From Bryobacterales bacterium (GTDB lineage Bacteria; Acidobacteriota; Terriglobia; Bryobacterales; Bryobacteraceae), in assembly GCA_016789905.1 (NCBI GenBank), contig JAEUQC010000164.1, positions 1-59,132 on the forward strand: 59,132 nucleotides of DNA. Direction: 5' to 3'. The notes under the pieces are model-generated. The model was given only the letters and a program-made list of their open reading frames with translations. It did no database searches and was not told where the DNA came from. Positions 42,763 to 50,583 of this stretch are shown one piece after another. The translations under genes and the position numbers were made by a program. Positions within the stretch are counted from its first letter, which is position 1; every line of letters begins with the position of its first letter.

Positions 42763-43992
42763 TTGAAGAGAGATTTGAGTATTTTTTCAACCAGATGGCG
42801 GGTGCTGTTCGCGGCTCTGGTTGTCATGGCGGCCTCGCTTTCGGCGTTCGCCATTCCCTCCAAGAAGCCCTCAGCGAAGAAGAAGCCCGTCGTCGCGGCC
42901 AAAACGGCCAAATCGGCACCTAAAGGGAAAGCGGCCACCAAGCGGACCCTATCCGCCGCAGCCCGAAAGCGGGCACTGGCCCGCACTCGGACTGGCCGGA
43001 ATGGCACTGTAGCCGGGGGCCCCTGGAAGGAACCGACTTTTGCCGATTCCACCATGGGTGACGATGTGTCCGGCGAGGACCTGACCATTCGCCAGGCCGC
43101 GGTGAATGCCCTGGGCCCCTATAACGGCAGCGTAGTGGTGGTTGACCCAAAAACAGGTCGCGTTTTGACGATTGTGAACCAGAAACTCGCGCTTGGCAGC
43201 GGGTTTCAGCCCTGTTCCACGATCAAACTCGTGTGCGCGTTGGCAGGATTGCATGAGGGTGTGGTGGAGCGAGATACGCCTATCCGCCTAAGCCGCCGCG
43301 TTTCCATCGACATGACGGAGGCGCTGGCCACTTCCAACAACCCGTACTTCGCGCAAGTCGGTGAGAAGCTTGGTTTTGATCGGGTTCATTCCTATGCCCG
43401 TCAGTTCGGACTTGGCGAACGAGCGGGTCTTGGAATCGATGGCGAGTATCCGGGCATTCTGCCGGAAGCCCCGCCGAAGTTCGGCGGCGTCGGCATGATG
43501 ACCAGCTTCGGCGAAGGCATCCAATTGACAACATTGCAGTTAGCCTCGTTGCTTGCGGCGATTGCCAACGGTGGCACCATGTACCATCTCCAGTATCCGC
43601 GTTCGAACGAAGAACTGCGCCGGTTTACGCCTCGCGTGAAGCGGCAGTTGGACATTGGCGGAGAGATTCCGGAGATCAAACCCGGCATGATGGGAGCGGT
43701 TGAATATGGAACGGCCCGGCGCGCGCATTACGATCCGAATGAACCGATTCTCGGCAAGACAGGAACATGCACTGATCGCACTACCCCCACTCATTTGGGA
43801 TGGTTCGGCAGCTTCAATGAAGTGGGAAACAACAAACTGGTAGTCGTGGTTCTGTTGACTGGCGGCAAGGCCGTGAACGGCCCCGTGGCGGCGCAGGTGG
43901 CCGGCGGAGTGTACAAAAACCTTTCCGGCCAGCAGTATTTCGCCAGCGGAAGCGCTCCGGCGCCGAAAGCGCAGACGCTTCCGAACGACTAG
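42763..43992 (+). CDS. Penicillin-binding protein, transpeptidase domain only
   Basis: I choose TTG 42763 because AAGGAAGG lies nine bases before it and no ATG or GTG is better placed. The 409-aa product has a short basic N terminus, one membrane anchor (VLFAALVVMAASLSAFA), a Lys/Ala-rich linker (about 33-75) and a DD-transpeptidase domain. Its active-site motifs are S152-T-I-K155, S191-N-N193 and K332-T-G334. It lacks transglycosylase and class B dimerisation domains and is shorter than usual class B PBPs, so it may be a minor D,D-transpeptidase or a class D beta-lactamase-like protein. The alternation of GFQPCSTIKL and GKTGTCTDR would also fit beta-lactam binding. Confidence 0.82.
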   Translation: MKRDLSIFSTRWRVLFAALVVMAASLSAFAIPSKKPSAKKKPVVAAKTAKSAPKGKAATKRTLSAAARKRALARTRTGRNGTVAGGPWKEPTFADSTMGDDVSGEDLTIRQAAVNALGPYNGSVVVVDPKTGRVLTIVNQKLALGSGFQPCSTIKLVCALAGLHEGVVERDTPIRLSRRVSIDMTEALATSNNPYFAQVGEKLGFDRVHSYARQFGLGERAGLGIDGEYPGILPEAPPKFGGVGMMTSFGEGIQLTTLQLASLLAAIANGGTMYHLQYPRSNEELRRFTPRVKRQLDIGGEIPEIKPGMMGAVEYGTARRAHYDPNEPILGKTGTCTDRTTPTHLGWFGSFNEVGNNKLVVVVLLTGGKAVNGPVAAQVAGGVYKNLSGQQYFASGSAPAPKAQTLPND

Positions 43993-43994
43993 AG

Positions 43995-44023
43995 CCGGAC
44001 GGCAAAAAAATATTTTCGTCCGG
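43995..44023 (+). terminator. Hairpin behind the PBP gene
   Basis: CCGGACG and CGTCCGG form a 7-bp stem with a 15-base AT-rich loop, starting three bases after the PBP stop. No T-run follows at once, though CTTTTTCC occurs downstream. It may terminate or protect the transcript. Confidence 0.4.
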
Positions 44024-44140
44024 TGCAACTCTTTTTCCGAAAAACGCGCTTTATATAGTAACGGGTCGTTTAGGCCCGTCACTAAACTGACAAGACAGTG
44101 ATTATCACTGGCTTGCTAGACGAATTACGATACTGCGCCC

Positions 44141-44173
44141 CGCCGGCTAGGAGCGAGACTCTCCTGGCCGGCG
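44141..44173. terminator. Likely bidirectional terminator between convergent PBP and obgE
   Basis: CGCCGGCTAGGAG, seven-base loop and CTCCTGGCCGGCG pair over 13 positions with one T-G wobble. It lies between the converging PBP and obgE genes, 31 bp beyond the obgE stop. T-runs are weak, so termination is inferred from stem strength and position. Confidence 0.6.
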
Positions 44174-44203
44174 GATCTAGTTTAGCTGGAGCCGCGCCGA
44201 GGG

Positions 44204-45214
44204 CTATTCGAAAGCGGCGGGGGCCAGCAATCGCGCTGCGATTGCCTCTTTCAGTTCTTCCAAGCCCTGACCGGTGGCGCTCGATATCTGAAGGAACTGC
44301 AGCCCGTTCTTGGCTGCGATGGCCTTTACGGCCTTCACGCGCTTGGGGTCCTGCGCAGCGTCGATTTTGCTGGCGACGACGATCATGGGCTTCCCGCCCA
44401 ACTCCTCGGAATAGCTGGAAAGTTCGTTGCAAATGATCTTGAAGTCCTTGCGCGGGTCACGTCCGGTGATATCACTGACATCCACCATGTGGACCAGCAG
44501 GCGCGTTCGTTCAATGTGGCGCAGGAACTGCGTACCCAACCCGTGACCTTCGGAGGCGCCTTCAATCAGCCCCGGAATATCGGCCACGACAAAACTGCGG
44601 TCCTCCGGCAGTTGCACAACACCCAAACCCGGCTCCAGAGTTGTGAACGGGTAGTCGGCGATCTTTGGCCGTGCGGCCGAAATACGCGATATCAGCGTCG
44701 ACTTGCCGGCATTCGGGAAGCCAACGAGCCCAACGTCGGCCAATAGTTTCAGTTCCAGCCGGAGCGTGAGCTCTCTGCCCGGGGAGCCCGGCTCATGCTC
44801 CGTAGGAGTCTGGTGCCAGGGTTTTGCGAAGCGGGCGTTGCCCTTGCCCCCGCGGCCCCCTTTGGCTACGACAAATCGCTGTTCGGGCTCGGTAAAATCG
44901 AACAACTGCTCGCCGGTGTTCCAATCGTAGACGATGGTTCCGACGGGAACCTTCACTTCCCGGTCGTCGCCATCGGCGCCAGTCTTGTTGGAACCTTCTC
45001 CGTGGCCGCCGCGCTCCGCCTTGTGTTCGGGATTGTAGCGCAGGTGCAGCAGCGTGTTGTAGTGCATGGAGGAGACCATGATCACGTCGCCGCCACGGCC
45101 GCCGTCGCCGCCGGAGGGTCCACCCTTCGCGACAAACTTCTCGCGGCGGAAGGCCAGACAGCCATTGCCGCCGTCCCCAGCCTTTACGTAGATCTTGACC
45201 TCATCAATGAACAT
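44204..45214 (-). CDS. obgE: Obg-family GTPase
   Basis: The 336-aa GTPase acts in late 50S assembly and in the stress response. The glycine-rich Obg fold fills residues 1-155 (YVKAGDGGNGCLAFRREKF, GGDGGRGGDV, GGRGGKGNARF). The G domain (about 158-330) has GFPNAGKST, the DIPGLIEGA motif and ASKIDAA. It ends right after the G domain, so the optional C-terminal OCT domain is missing. It follows rpmA and rplU, the usual arrangement. Confidence 0.95.
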   Translation of the reverse strand: MFIDEVKIYVKAGDGGNGCLAFRREKFVAKGGPSGGDGGRGGDVIMVSSMHYNTLLHLRYNPEHKAERGGHGEGSNKTGADGDDREVKVPVGTIVYDWNTGEQLFDFTEPEQRFVVAKGGRGGKGNARFAKPWHQTPTEHEPGSPGRELTLRLELKLLADVGLVGFPNAGKSTLISRISAARPKIADYPFTTLEPGLGVVQLPEDRSFVVADIPGLIEGASEGHGLGTQFLRHIERTRLLVHMVDVSDITGRDPRKDFKIICNELSSYSEELGGKPMIVVASKIDAAQDPKRVKAVKAIAAKNGLQFLQISSATGQGLEELKEAIAARLLAPAAFE

Positions 45215-45227
45215 TGGAGCCTATAAC

Positions 45228-45255
45228 AAGAAAAGCCGCCGGGTTGCGGCGGCTT
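45228..45255 (-). terminator. Rho-independent terminator between rpmA and obgE
   Basis: On the minus strand a perfect 9-bp stem (AAGCCGCCG / CGGCGGCTT) with a five-base loop is followed by TTTTCTTGTT. It starts 25 bp after the rpmA stop and ends 14 bp before the obgE ATG, so it should end most rplU-rpmA transcripts and reduce obgE expression. Confidence 0.85.
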
Positions 45256-45279
45256 GGTTGGAGTTTTTCGGAGGAAAAC

Positions 45280-45540
45280 TTAGTTAGCTGCTGCCTGGAT
45301 GGAGATGAATTTTCCCATCCGGCCGCGGTCTTTGAAAACCACGGTGCCGGCCACGCGGGCGTAAAGAGTGTCGTCAGAGCCGCGACCCACATTTTCGCCA
45401 GCTTTGAACGGTGTTCCGCGCTGCCGCACGAGGATGGAGCCGCCGGTGACAACCTCGCCGGAAAAACGCTTGACGCCGAGCCGCTGCGCGTTGGAATCGC
45501 GCCCGTTTTTAGTAGAGCCTAAACCTTTTTTTGATGCCAT
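45280..45540 (-). CDS. rpmA: Ribosomal protein L27
   Basis: The 86-aa 50S protein begins MASKKGLGSTKNGRDS and carries QRLGVKRFSGE and GSILVRQRGTPF, all typical of bL27, whose N terminus reaches toward the peptidyl transferase centre. There is no cleaved N-terminal extension of the Firmicutes type. It is 12 bp downstream of rplU. Confidence 0.97.
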   Translation of the reverse strand: MASKKGLGSTKNGRDSNAQRLGVKRFSGEVVTGGSILVRQRGTPFKAGENVGRGSDDTLYARVAGTVVFKDRGRMGKFISIQAAAN

Positions 45541-45552
45541 GGCAGTGTATCC

Positions 45553-45864
45553 TTACGCCTCGATCCCGGTAACCATTACCTGCGTGAAGCTCTGGCGGTG
45601 GCCCTGGGTCTTGCGGTATTGCTTCTTGCGCTTAAACTTGAAAACAAGGACCTTTTCGCCACGGTCCTGCAGTTCAATCTTGCCACTGACTTTCGCGCCC
45701 GCGGCGTCTTGACCAGCCTTCACCTCGCCCGCGTCATTGACGACGGCGATCACTTTGTCGAACGTAATTTCGGCGCCGGGGTCACCAGCCAGCTTTTCGA
45801 CCTTAACCGACGAGCCGGGAGCAACGCGGTACTGCTTGCCGCCAGTTTCGATAACTGCGTACAT
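45553..45864 (-). CDS. rplU: Ribosomal protein L21
   Basis: The 103-aa 50S protein begins MYAVIETGGKQYRV at ATG 45864, with GAAGAGG eight bases upstream; earlier in-frame starts lie in the leader and are not needed. KFKRKKQYRKTQGHRQ near the C terminus is the usual bL21 rRNA-binding tail. It heads rplU-rpmA; the 110 bp before it must hold the promoter. Confidence 0.97.
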   Translation of the reverse strand: MYAVIETGGKQYRVAPGSSVKVEKLAGDPGAEITFDKVIAVVNDAGEVKAGQDAAGAKVSGKIELQDRGEKVLVFKFKRKKQYRKTQGHRQSFTQVMVTGIEA

Positions 45865-45974
45865 CGCTAACCTCTTCAGGTGTTCTATTTTGGATTCTGT
45901 GTACTTACGGGGGGCAAGGAGGGGGGAGATGCACACCCTAAGCGCGTGCGGAAGCAAGTCCGCAACTTCTGATT

Positions 45975-46442
45975 CTACCTGTTCGGAACCGGTTTGGCAA
46001 GCCGGGCCGCCCGGCGAAACGGGCGCAGGCGGTCCCGGCGCTCCTCGGCGGCATGAATCTCACGTTCACTGAGCCCAAAATAGTGGCCCACTTCGTGCCA
46101 CACCGTGTCGGTCACAATCCGTTCCAGATGCGCATGGCTGCGCGCCATTTCCTCATGCGGCCGCTGGAAAATCCTGATCCGGTCCGGTCCCTCCGGCATC
46201 GGGTCCGCCAGGCTTCGCTCCGTAACCGGACGGCCCTCGTACAAGCCCAGCAGGTCCGGCGATGGCCCCATGGGCTGAACAACAATCACAAGATTTCGCA
46301 TCCGCGCCCGGAACCGCTCCGGGATGGCGGCAACGGCCCGTTCCACGATGGCGTCAAATGCTTTCGGTGCGAGCCGCAGGGTCACTTTGCCAGAATAGAG
46401 AGAAAGCGCTTCGTGGCGCAACACCACCTGGCGAATCCACAT
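45975..46442 (-). CDS. Zincin-like metallopeptidase (PF06262 family)
   Basis: The 155-aa protein carries H116-E-V-G-H120-x2-G-x2-E126 (HEVGHYFGLSE), the full metzincin-like zinc motif with the catalytic Glu, preceded by IRIFQRPHEEMA. The small family is widespread and lacks an assigned substrate. The N-terminal start is uncertain: the ATG at 46442 begins only five bases from the divergent ferredoxin start, while the conserved part starts around VTLRLAPKAF. The last 20 residues are Arg-rich. Confidence 0.8.
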   Translation of the reverse strand: MWIRQVVLRHEALSLYSGKVTLRLAPKAFDAIVERAVAAIPERFRARMRNLVIVVQPMGPSPDLLGLYEGRPVTERSLADPMPEGPDRIRIFQRPHEEMARSHAHLERIVTDTVWHEVGHYFGLSEREIHAAEERRDRLRPFRRAARLAKPVPNR

Positions 46443-46447
46443 TCTTT

Positions 46448-46828
46448 ATGAGCGACCCGACAACCCTGCCGACGGTAGCCGCCAATCTGGGAATTGGCAA
46501 GCTGGCCCGCCACATCTTTCTCTGCGCCGACCAGACGAAACCAAAGTGCGCGGGCAAAGAAGAATCCAACGAAGTCTGGGAACACTTGAAGAAACGGGTG
46601 GCCGAGGCCGGCCTAATGACGGGCGACCGCTGCGCGTTCCGGACGAAAGCCAACTGTCTGCGCGTTTGCGAAAACGGACCTATCGCCGTGGTCTACCCGG
46701 AGGGCACCTGGTACCACTCGGTGACCAAGGATGTAGTTGACCGCATTGTGGACGAACACCTGGCAGGCGGCAAGCCGGTGGCGGAATACGTCTTCGCTGT
46801 CAATCCCCTTAGCGGGAGCGGCGAATAG
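46448..46828 (+). CDS. Thioredoxin-like [2Fe-2S] ferredoxin
   Basis: The 126-aa protein resembles the C-terminal part of NuoE and free thioredoxin-like ferredoxins. Cysteines C26 and C34 and the pair C70-x3-C74 (CLRVCENGPIAVVYPEG) would hold one 2Fe-2S cluster; a fifth Cys lies at 62. The usual start is around RHIFLCADQTKPKC. It probably carries electrons between unidentified partners. It diverges from the metallopeptidase and lies eight bp before cmk. Confidence 0.85.
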   Translation: MSDPTTLPTVAANLGIGKLARHIFLCADQTKPKCAGKEESNEVWEHLKKRVAEAGLMTGDRCAFRTKANCLRVCENGPIAVVYPEGTWYHSVTKDVVDRIVDEHLAGGKPVAEYVFAVNPLSGSGE

Positions 46829-46836
46829 CCAACGGC

Positions 46837-47505
46837 ATGGACAAACGAATCATTGTAGCCATTGACGGCCCCGCCGGCGCGGGCAAAAGCACTGTAGCCA
46901 AGGCAGTGGCCGAGCGGATGGGATTCCTGCATGTCGATAGCGGCGCCATGTACCGCGCGGTGGCGCTGTGGGCGGTGGAAAACAATATTGACCCGGGTGA
47001 CGGCCACAAACTGGTGCCGCTTAGCGAGAACGCCGAGATTGACCTAAGCGGCGGGCGCGTGAAATTGAACGGGCGGGACGTGACGGCAGAGATCCGGCTT
47101 CCAGAGGTCTCCAGCGCGGCCTCCCGCGTTTCGGCAATTCCCGGCGTGCGCCGGGAACTGGTGATGAAGCAGCAGGAGTACGCAGCCGAATCGAGCGTGG
47201 TGATGGAGGGCCGGGATATCGGCACCGTCGTCTATCCGCGGGCGCAGGTGAAAATCTATTTGGACGCAAGCCCGGAGGTGCGCGCCCGGCGGCGCGTGGA
47301 CGAATCCGGCGGCGATTATGAGCAGGTGCTACGCGACATTCGCGAGCGCGACGAACGCGACGCCACGCGCGCCGATTCCCCATTGCGCCAAGCGGAGGAC
47401 GCGGTGTATCTGGATACGAGCGCTCTTGATGAAGAAGGCGTGATTCTCGCTGTGCTCCGCATTGTGCGGGAAAAGACATCGAACGGAAAGGGAGTAACGA
47501 GTTGA
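46837..47505 (+). CDS. cmk: Cytidylate kinase
   Basis: The 222-aa P-loop kinase phosphorylates CMP and dCMP with ATP. It has AIDGPAGAGKSTVAK, HVDSGAMYRAVAL for nucleotide binding, GRDIGTVVYP, and the LID-like RRVDE...RDERD...R segment. Its final codons overlap the TTG start of lysC (TTGA, 47502-47505), giving an unusual but tight cmk-lysC pair. Confidence 0.95.
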   Translation: MDKRIIVAIDGPAGAGKSTVAKAVAERMGFLHVDSGAMYRAVALWAVENNIDPGDGHKLVPLSENAEIDLSGGRVKLNGRDVTAEIRLPEVSSAASRVSAIPGVRRELVMKQQEYAAESSVVMEGRDIGTVVYPRAQVKIYLDASPEVRARRRVDESGGDYEQVLRDIRERDERDATRADSPLRQAEDAVYLDTSALDEEGVILAVLRIVREKTSNGKGVTS

Positions 47506-48908
47506 GCGACGCGATGGTAATGAAGTTCGGCGGCACCTCCATGGGAAGCGCCGATCGTATTCGGATTGCGGCCGGGATCACTGCCGCCGAGAGGGCAAAA
47601 CGCCCGGTGGCGATCGTCGTATCCGCCATGTCGAAGGTGACGGATCTGCTGCTGGAGACCCTGCGCCAGGCCGAAGGCGGGAACCGCGAAGGCGTCGAGC
47701 GAAACATTGCCGGACTGCGCGACCGCCACGAAACGACGGCGCGGGAATTGTTGGCCTCCGCCGAAGAGGTTCTCGCCGGGATCGGCGCGCTGGTGGCGGA
47801 ATTCGAGCGAATCGCGCAAGGAATTCTTTTGCTGGGCGACCGTCCGCCGCGCTCGGTGGACGAAGCGGTGGCCATTGGGGAGCGGCTGACCGCGCTGATC
47901 ATCGCCGCGTATCTGACGGAGACCGGAACGCCGGCGGTGGCCGTGAACGCGGCCACTGTCGTCGTCACAGATTCTGTTTTCGGCAACGCCACGCCGAATA
48001 TGGAAGCCACGCGGGCACGCGCCGAGGCGGTGGTGCTGCCACTGCTTGCGGCTGGAACCATCGTAGTGATGACCGGCTTCAATGGCGCCACGGCCGACGG
48101 TAAGCCGACCACGCTTGGCCGGGGAGGCTCGGATTTCTCGGCCTCCATTCTCGCCAGTGCCGTGGACGCCGGGGAACTTTGGATCTGGACCGATGTCGAT
48201 GGAATCATGACGGCCGACCCGCGCCTGGTGAAGGACGCCCGCGTGCTGGACGAGTTGACCTACGCTGAGGCGGCGGAATTGGCTTATAACGGCGCGAAGG
48301 TGCTGCACCCGCGGACGCTCGCCCCGTTGGTGGAAAAAAAGATTCCCGTATGGAGCAAGAACTCCTTCAATCTGGACGCGCCGGGAACGCGCATCGTGCC
48401 CCAGTTGCGAGCCGATGAGCCGAGGGGGGCGCGCGCCGTGACATCGATGGCCAACGTCGCGCTGGTGTCGGTGGAACCGGCGTCGGCGGCGATTAGCGGC
48501 ACGCGAGTGATGGCGCGCGCGCTGGATGCGCTCGATATCGTGAACGCGGAAGTGCTGACGCTGTCGAGTTCTTCTTACCGCCAAAGCTTCTGCTTTCTGG
48601 TGCGCAAGGACGAATTGCCGGCGGTGCTGAAGGGGTTGGAAGAGGCCCTGGCGCTGGAGATAGAACACGGCTATGTGAAGCCGTTTGAGATTGACGAGAA
48701 CGTGGGTCTGCTGGCGGTGGTGGGCGAAGGGATGCGGGGCGTGGCCGGCCTGGCCGGACGCGTGTTCACCGCGGTGTCCCGCGAGGGGATCAGCATTATC
48801 GCCATCGCGCAGGGTTCAAGCGAATTGACCATCAACCTTGTGGTGAGCCGCGACGGGCTGGAACGCGCCGTCAAAGCTATCCACGCCGAATGCCAACTGG
48901 GGGGCTAG
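47502..48908 (+). CDS. lysC: Aspartate kinase
   Basis: The 468-aa enzyme phosphorylates aspartate, the first step to Lys, Thr, Met and Ile. It has KFGGTSMG, the catalytic-domain segment GFNGATADGKPTTLGRGGSD, a WTDVDGIMTADPR motif, and two ACT domains at the C terminus (about 310-468) that normally bind Lys or Thr as feedback inhibitors. It is monofunctional; no homoserine dehydrogenase domain follows. I take TTG 47502 because GGGAG is seven bases upstream; ATG 47514 is an alternative. It converges with the kinase gene, four bases away. Confidence 0.93.
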   Translation: MSDAMVMKFGGTSMGSADRIRIAAGITAAERAKRPVAIVVSAMSKVTDLLLETLRQAEGGNREGVERNIAGLRDRHETTARELLASAEEVLAGIGALVAEFERIAQGILLLGDRPPRSVDEAVAIGERLTALIIAAYLTETGTPAVAVNAATVVVTDSVFGNATPNMEATRARAEAVVLPLLAAGTIVVMTGFNGATADGKPTTLGRGGSDFSASILASAVDAGELWIWTDVDGIMTADPRLVKDARVLDELTYAEAAELAYNGAKVLHPRTLAPLVEKKIPVWSKNSFNLDAPGTRIVPQLRADEPRGARAVTSMANVALVSVEPASAAISGTRVMARALDALDIVNAEVLTLSSSSYRQSFCFLVRKDELPAVLKGLEEALALEIEHGYVKPFEIDENVGLLAVVGEGMRGVAGLAGRVFTAVSREGISIIAIAQGSSELTINLVVSRDGLERAVKAIHAECQLGG

Positions 48909-48912
48909 GCCT

Positions 48913-50577
48913 CTACTTCCCTTCGGGCACATCCTGCGCACAGCGGAAGCCGATGCTGGGGCTGGCCAGCCGGCCCGGCACGCTGGACCATTCATAGCTC
49001 ACGCCTTCGGCCAGTTTGCGGTCGAAGGCGCCACCTTTGATGTAGTGCCACGGTTCATTGGCGGTGGGCGGGGGTTTCAACATCTGCGCGAAGCTCTCCA
49101 CCGCCTGGCCGCTCGGCGTATGGGGATGATCGATCCACTCCCAGGCATTACCAGTCATGTGCAGCAGCTTGTAAGGGCTCGCCCCGGCTTCAAAACTGCG
49201 CACCGGCGCCAGCGCGCCGCCTGCGACGTTCGCATTTCCCGGTGTTTCGCCGTTTCCCCAGGGATAGTTGCGGCCGTCGGCTCCGCGAGCTCCCTTTTCC
49301 CACTCCCGCTCGGCGGGAAGCCGCTTGCCGGCCCAGGCGCAGAAATCCCGCGCATCGGTATAGGTTACGTTCACCACCGGCAGGTCCGGCGCGTCGGCCG
49401 CAAATCCATCGGGCAGCGTCCGGTTCGATGCGGTGGCAAACTCACGGTAGGCTTTGTTGCTCACTTCGGTGATATCTAAGTAGACAGCGGGCTGCCGGAC
49501 AGGTGATCGCGCGGAACCGAACAGGAACTCGCCGGCCGGAATCAGCGCCATGTCGCCGCCCTTCGCGTTGAGAATCGCGGCCGGGCCTTGTTTGGGTGGC
49601 GGATCTGTTTTCGCCGTCTTGCCATCCTTAAGCAGATACCAAAGGCCGAACCCGCCGAGCGCCACCGCGGCCAGACCGGCCGCCACAATCGGGCCTGTCT
49701 TTATACCGTTTGCCGGCGCCGTTGCCGGGGGTTGCGGAGCCGTTGCCGGGCGGACGCCGCTCCGCACCTCTTCCATAACGCCCATCAATACGTGCCGCAC
49801 CGCGCCGAAGCTCTGCAGACGAGCCTCGGGCTTCTTGGCCGCGCAGCGCAGGATGAGGTCGACGAGGCTCTGCGGCAGGCCGGCGGCGGCCAGCTTGGCG
49901 GGGTCGGGATTCTCATTCAGGATGATGTAGAACAGCCGCTCCATGCTGTCCCCGGTCACCAATCGCTCCCCGGTGAACAGCTCATAGAGCACAATTCCGT
50001 AAGAGTAGATATCCACCAGCGGAGTAATGTTGGCGCCCATCACCTGTTCGGGCGACATGTAGAACGGTGTCCCCATCGTGTTGCCGGCCTTGGTCAGGCT
50101 GAATCCGGCGGCTTTGGAGATGCCGAAGTCCATGATTTTCGAACGTCCGGACTGCTCCAGGAAGATGTTCTCCGGCTTCAAATCGCGGTGGATGATGCCA
50201 CGCTCGTGGACAAACTCCATGGCCGCGGCGCACTCGACGGCAATGCGCAAACGGTTCAGCAGGTCGCCCGTCCGGCCCTTCCGCATCGATTCACGCAGGT
50301 CGTCGCCGCGCATGAACTCCATTACGATGTAGGGCCGCCCGCCTTCTTCGCCGTAATCGTGAATGGTAACGATGTGGTCGTGCTGGATGGTGCCCGACAT
50401 GCGGGCTTCGTGTAGAAAGCGTTCCTTGGCTTCCGTGTCCCGGGATGCCTCGTCGGTGAGAATCTTAACCGCCACCTGACGGCCGATCACAGTGTCCAAG
50501 GCGCGGTAAACGTGCGACATGCCGCCGCCAAGAAACTCCTGCAGCTCGTACTTTCCGAACCGCGCGGGTAGTTGCAT
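48913..50577 (-). CDS. Ser/Thr kinase - TM - SUMF1/FGE-like domain fusion (PpkA/TagR-like)
   Basis: The 554-aa protein has an active-looking Hanks kinase (1-270: GGGMSHVY loop, K38, H130-R-D132, D150-F-G, MSPEQ). A Pro/Ala linker, one transmembrane helix (about 296-316) and a formylglycine-generating-enzyme-like domain (about 340-554: IPAGEFLFGS, WAGKRLPAEREWEKGARG, GNAWEW, GFRCA) follow. The catalytic cysteine pair of true FGEs near the end is missing, so this domain should bind rather than modify. The topology puts kinase inside and FGE fold in the periplasm. In Pseudomonas H1-T6SS the kinase PpkA is activated through TagR, a separate FGE-like protein. It is the last gene of the T6SS operon, six bp after its paralogue. 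Confidence 0.88.
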   Translation of the reverse strand: MQLPARFGKYELQEFLGGGMSHVYRALDTVIGRQVAVKILTDEASRDTEAKERFLHEARMSGTIQHDHIVTIHDYGEEGGRPYIVMEFMRGDDLRESMRKGRTGDLLNRLRIAVECAAAMEFVHERGIIHRDLKPENIFLEQSGRSKIMDFGISKAAGFSLTKAGNTMGTPFYMSPEQVMGANITPLVDIYSYGIVLYELFTGERLVTGDSMERLFYIILNENPDPAKLAAAGLPQSLVDLILRCAAKKPEARLQSFGAVRHVLMGVMEEVRSGVRPATAPQPPATAPANGIKTGPIVAAGLAAVALGGFGLWYLLKDGKTAKTDPPPKQGPAAILNAKGGDMALIPAGEFLFGSARSPVRQPAVYLDITEVSNKAYREFATASNRTLPDGFAADAPDLPVVNVTYTDARDFCAWAGKRLPAEREWEKGARGADGRNYPWGNGETPGNANVAGGALAPVRSFEAGASPYKLLHMTGNAWEWIDHPHTPSGQAVESFAQMLKPPPTANEPWHYIKGGAFDRKLAEGVSYEWSSVPGRLASPSIGFRCAQDVPEGK

Positions 50578-50583
50578 GAGCCT

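Noticed and set aside
45865..45974. L21 leader RNA before rplU
   Set aside because: No recognisable conserved stem could be found by eye in the 110-bp leader.
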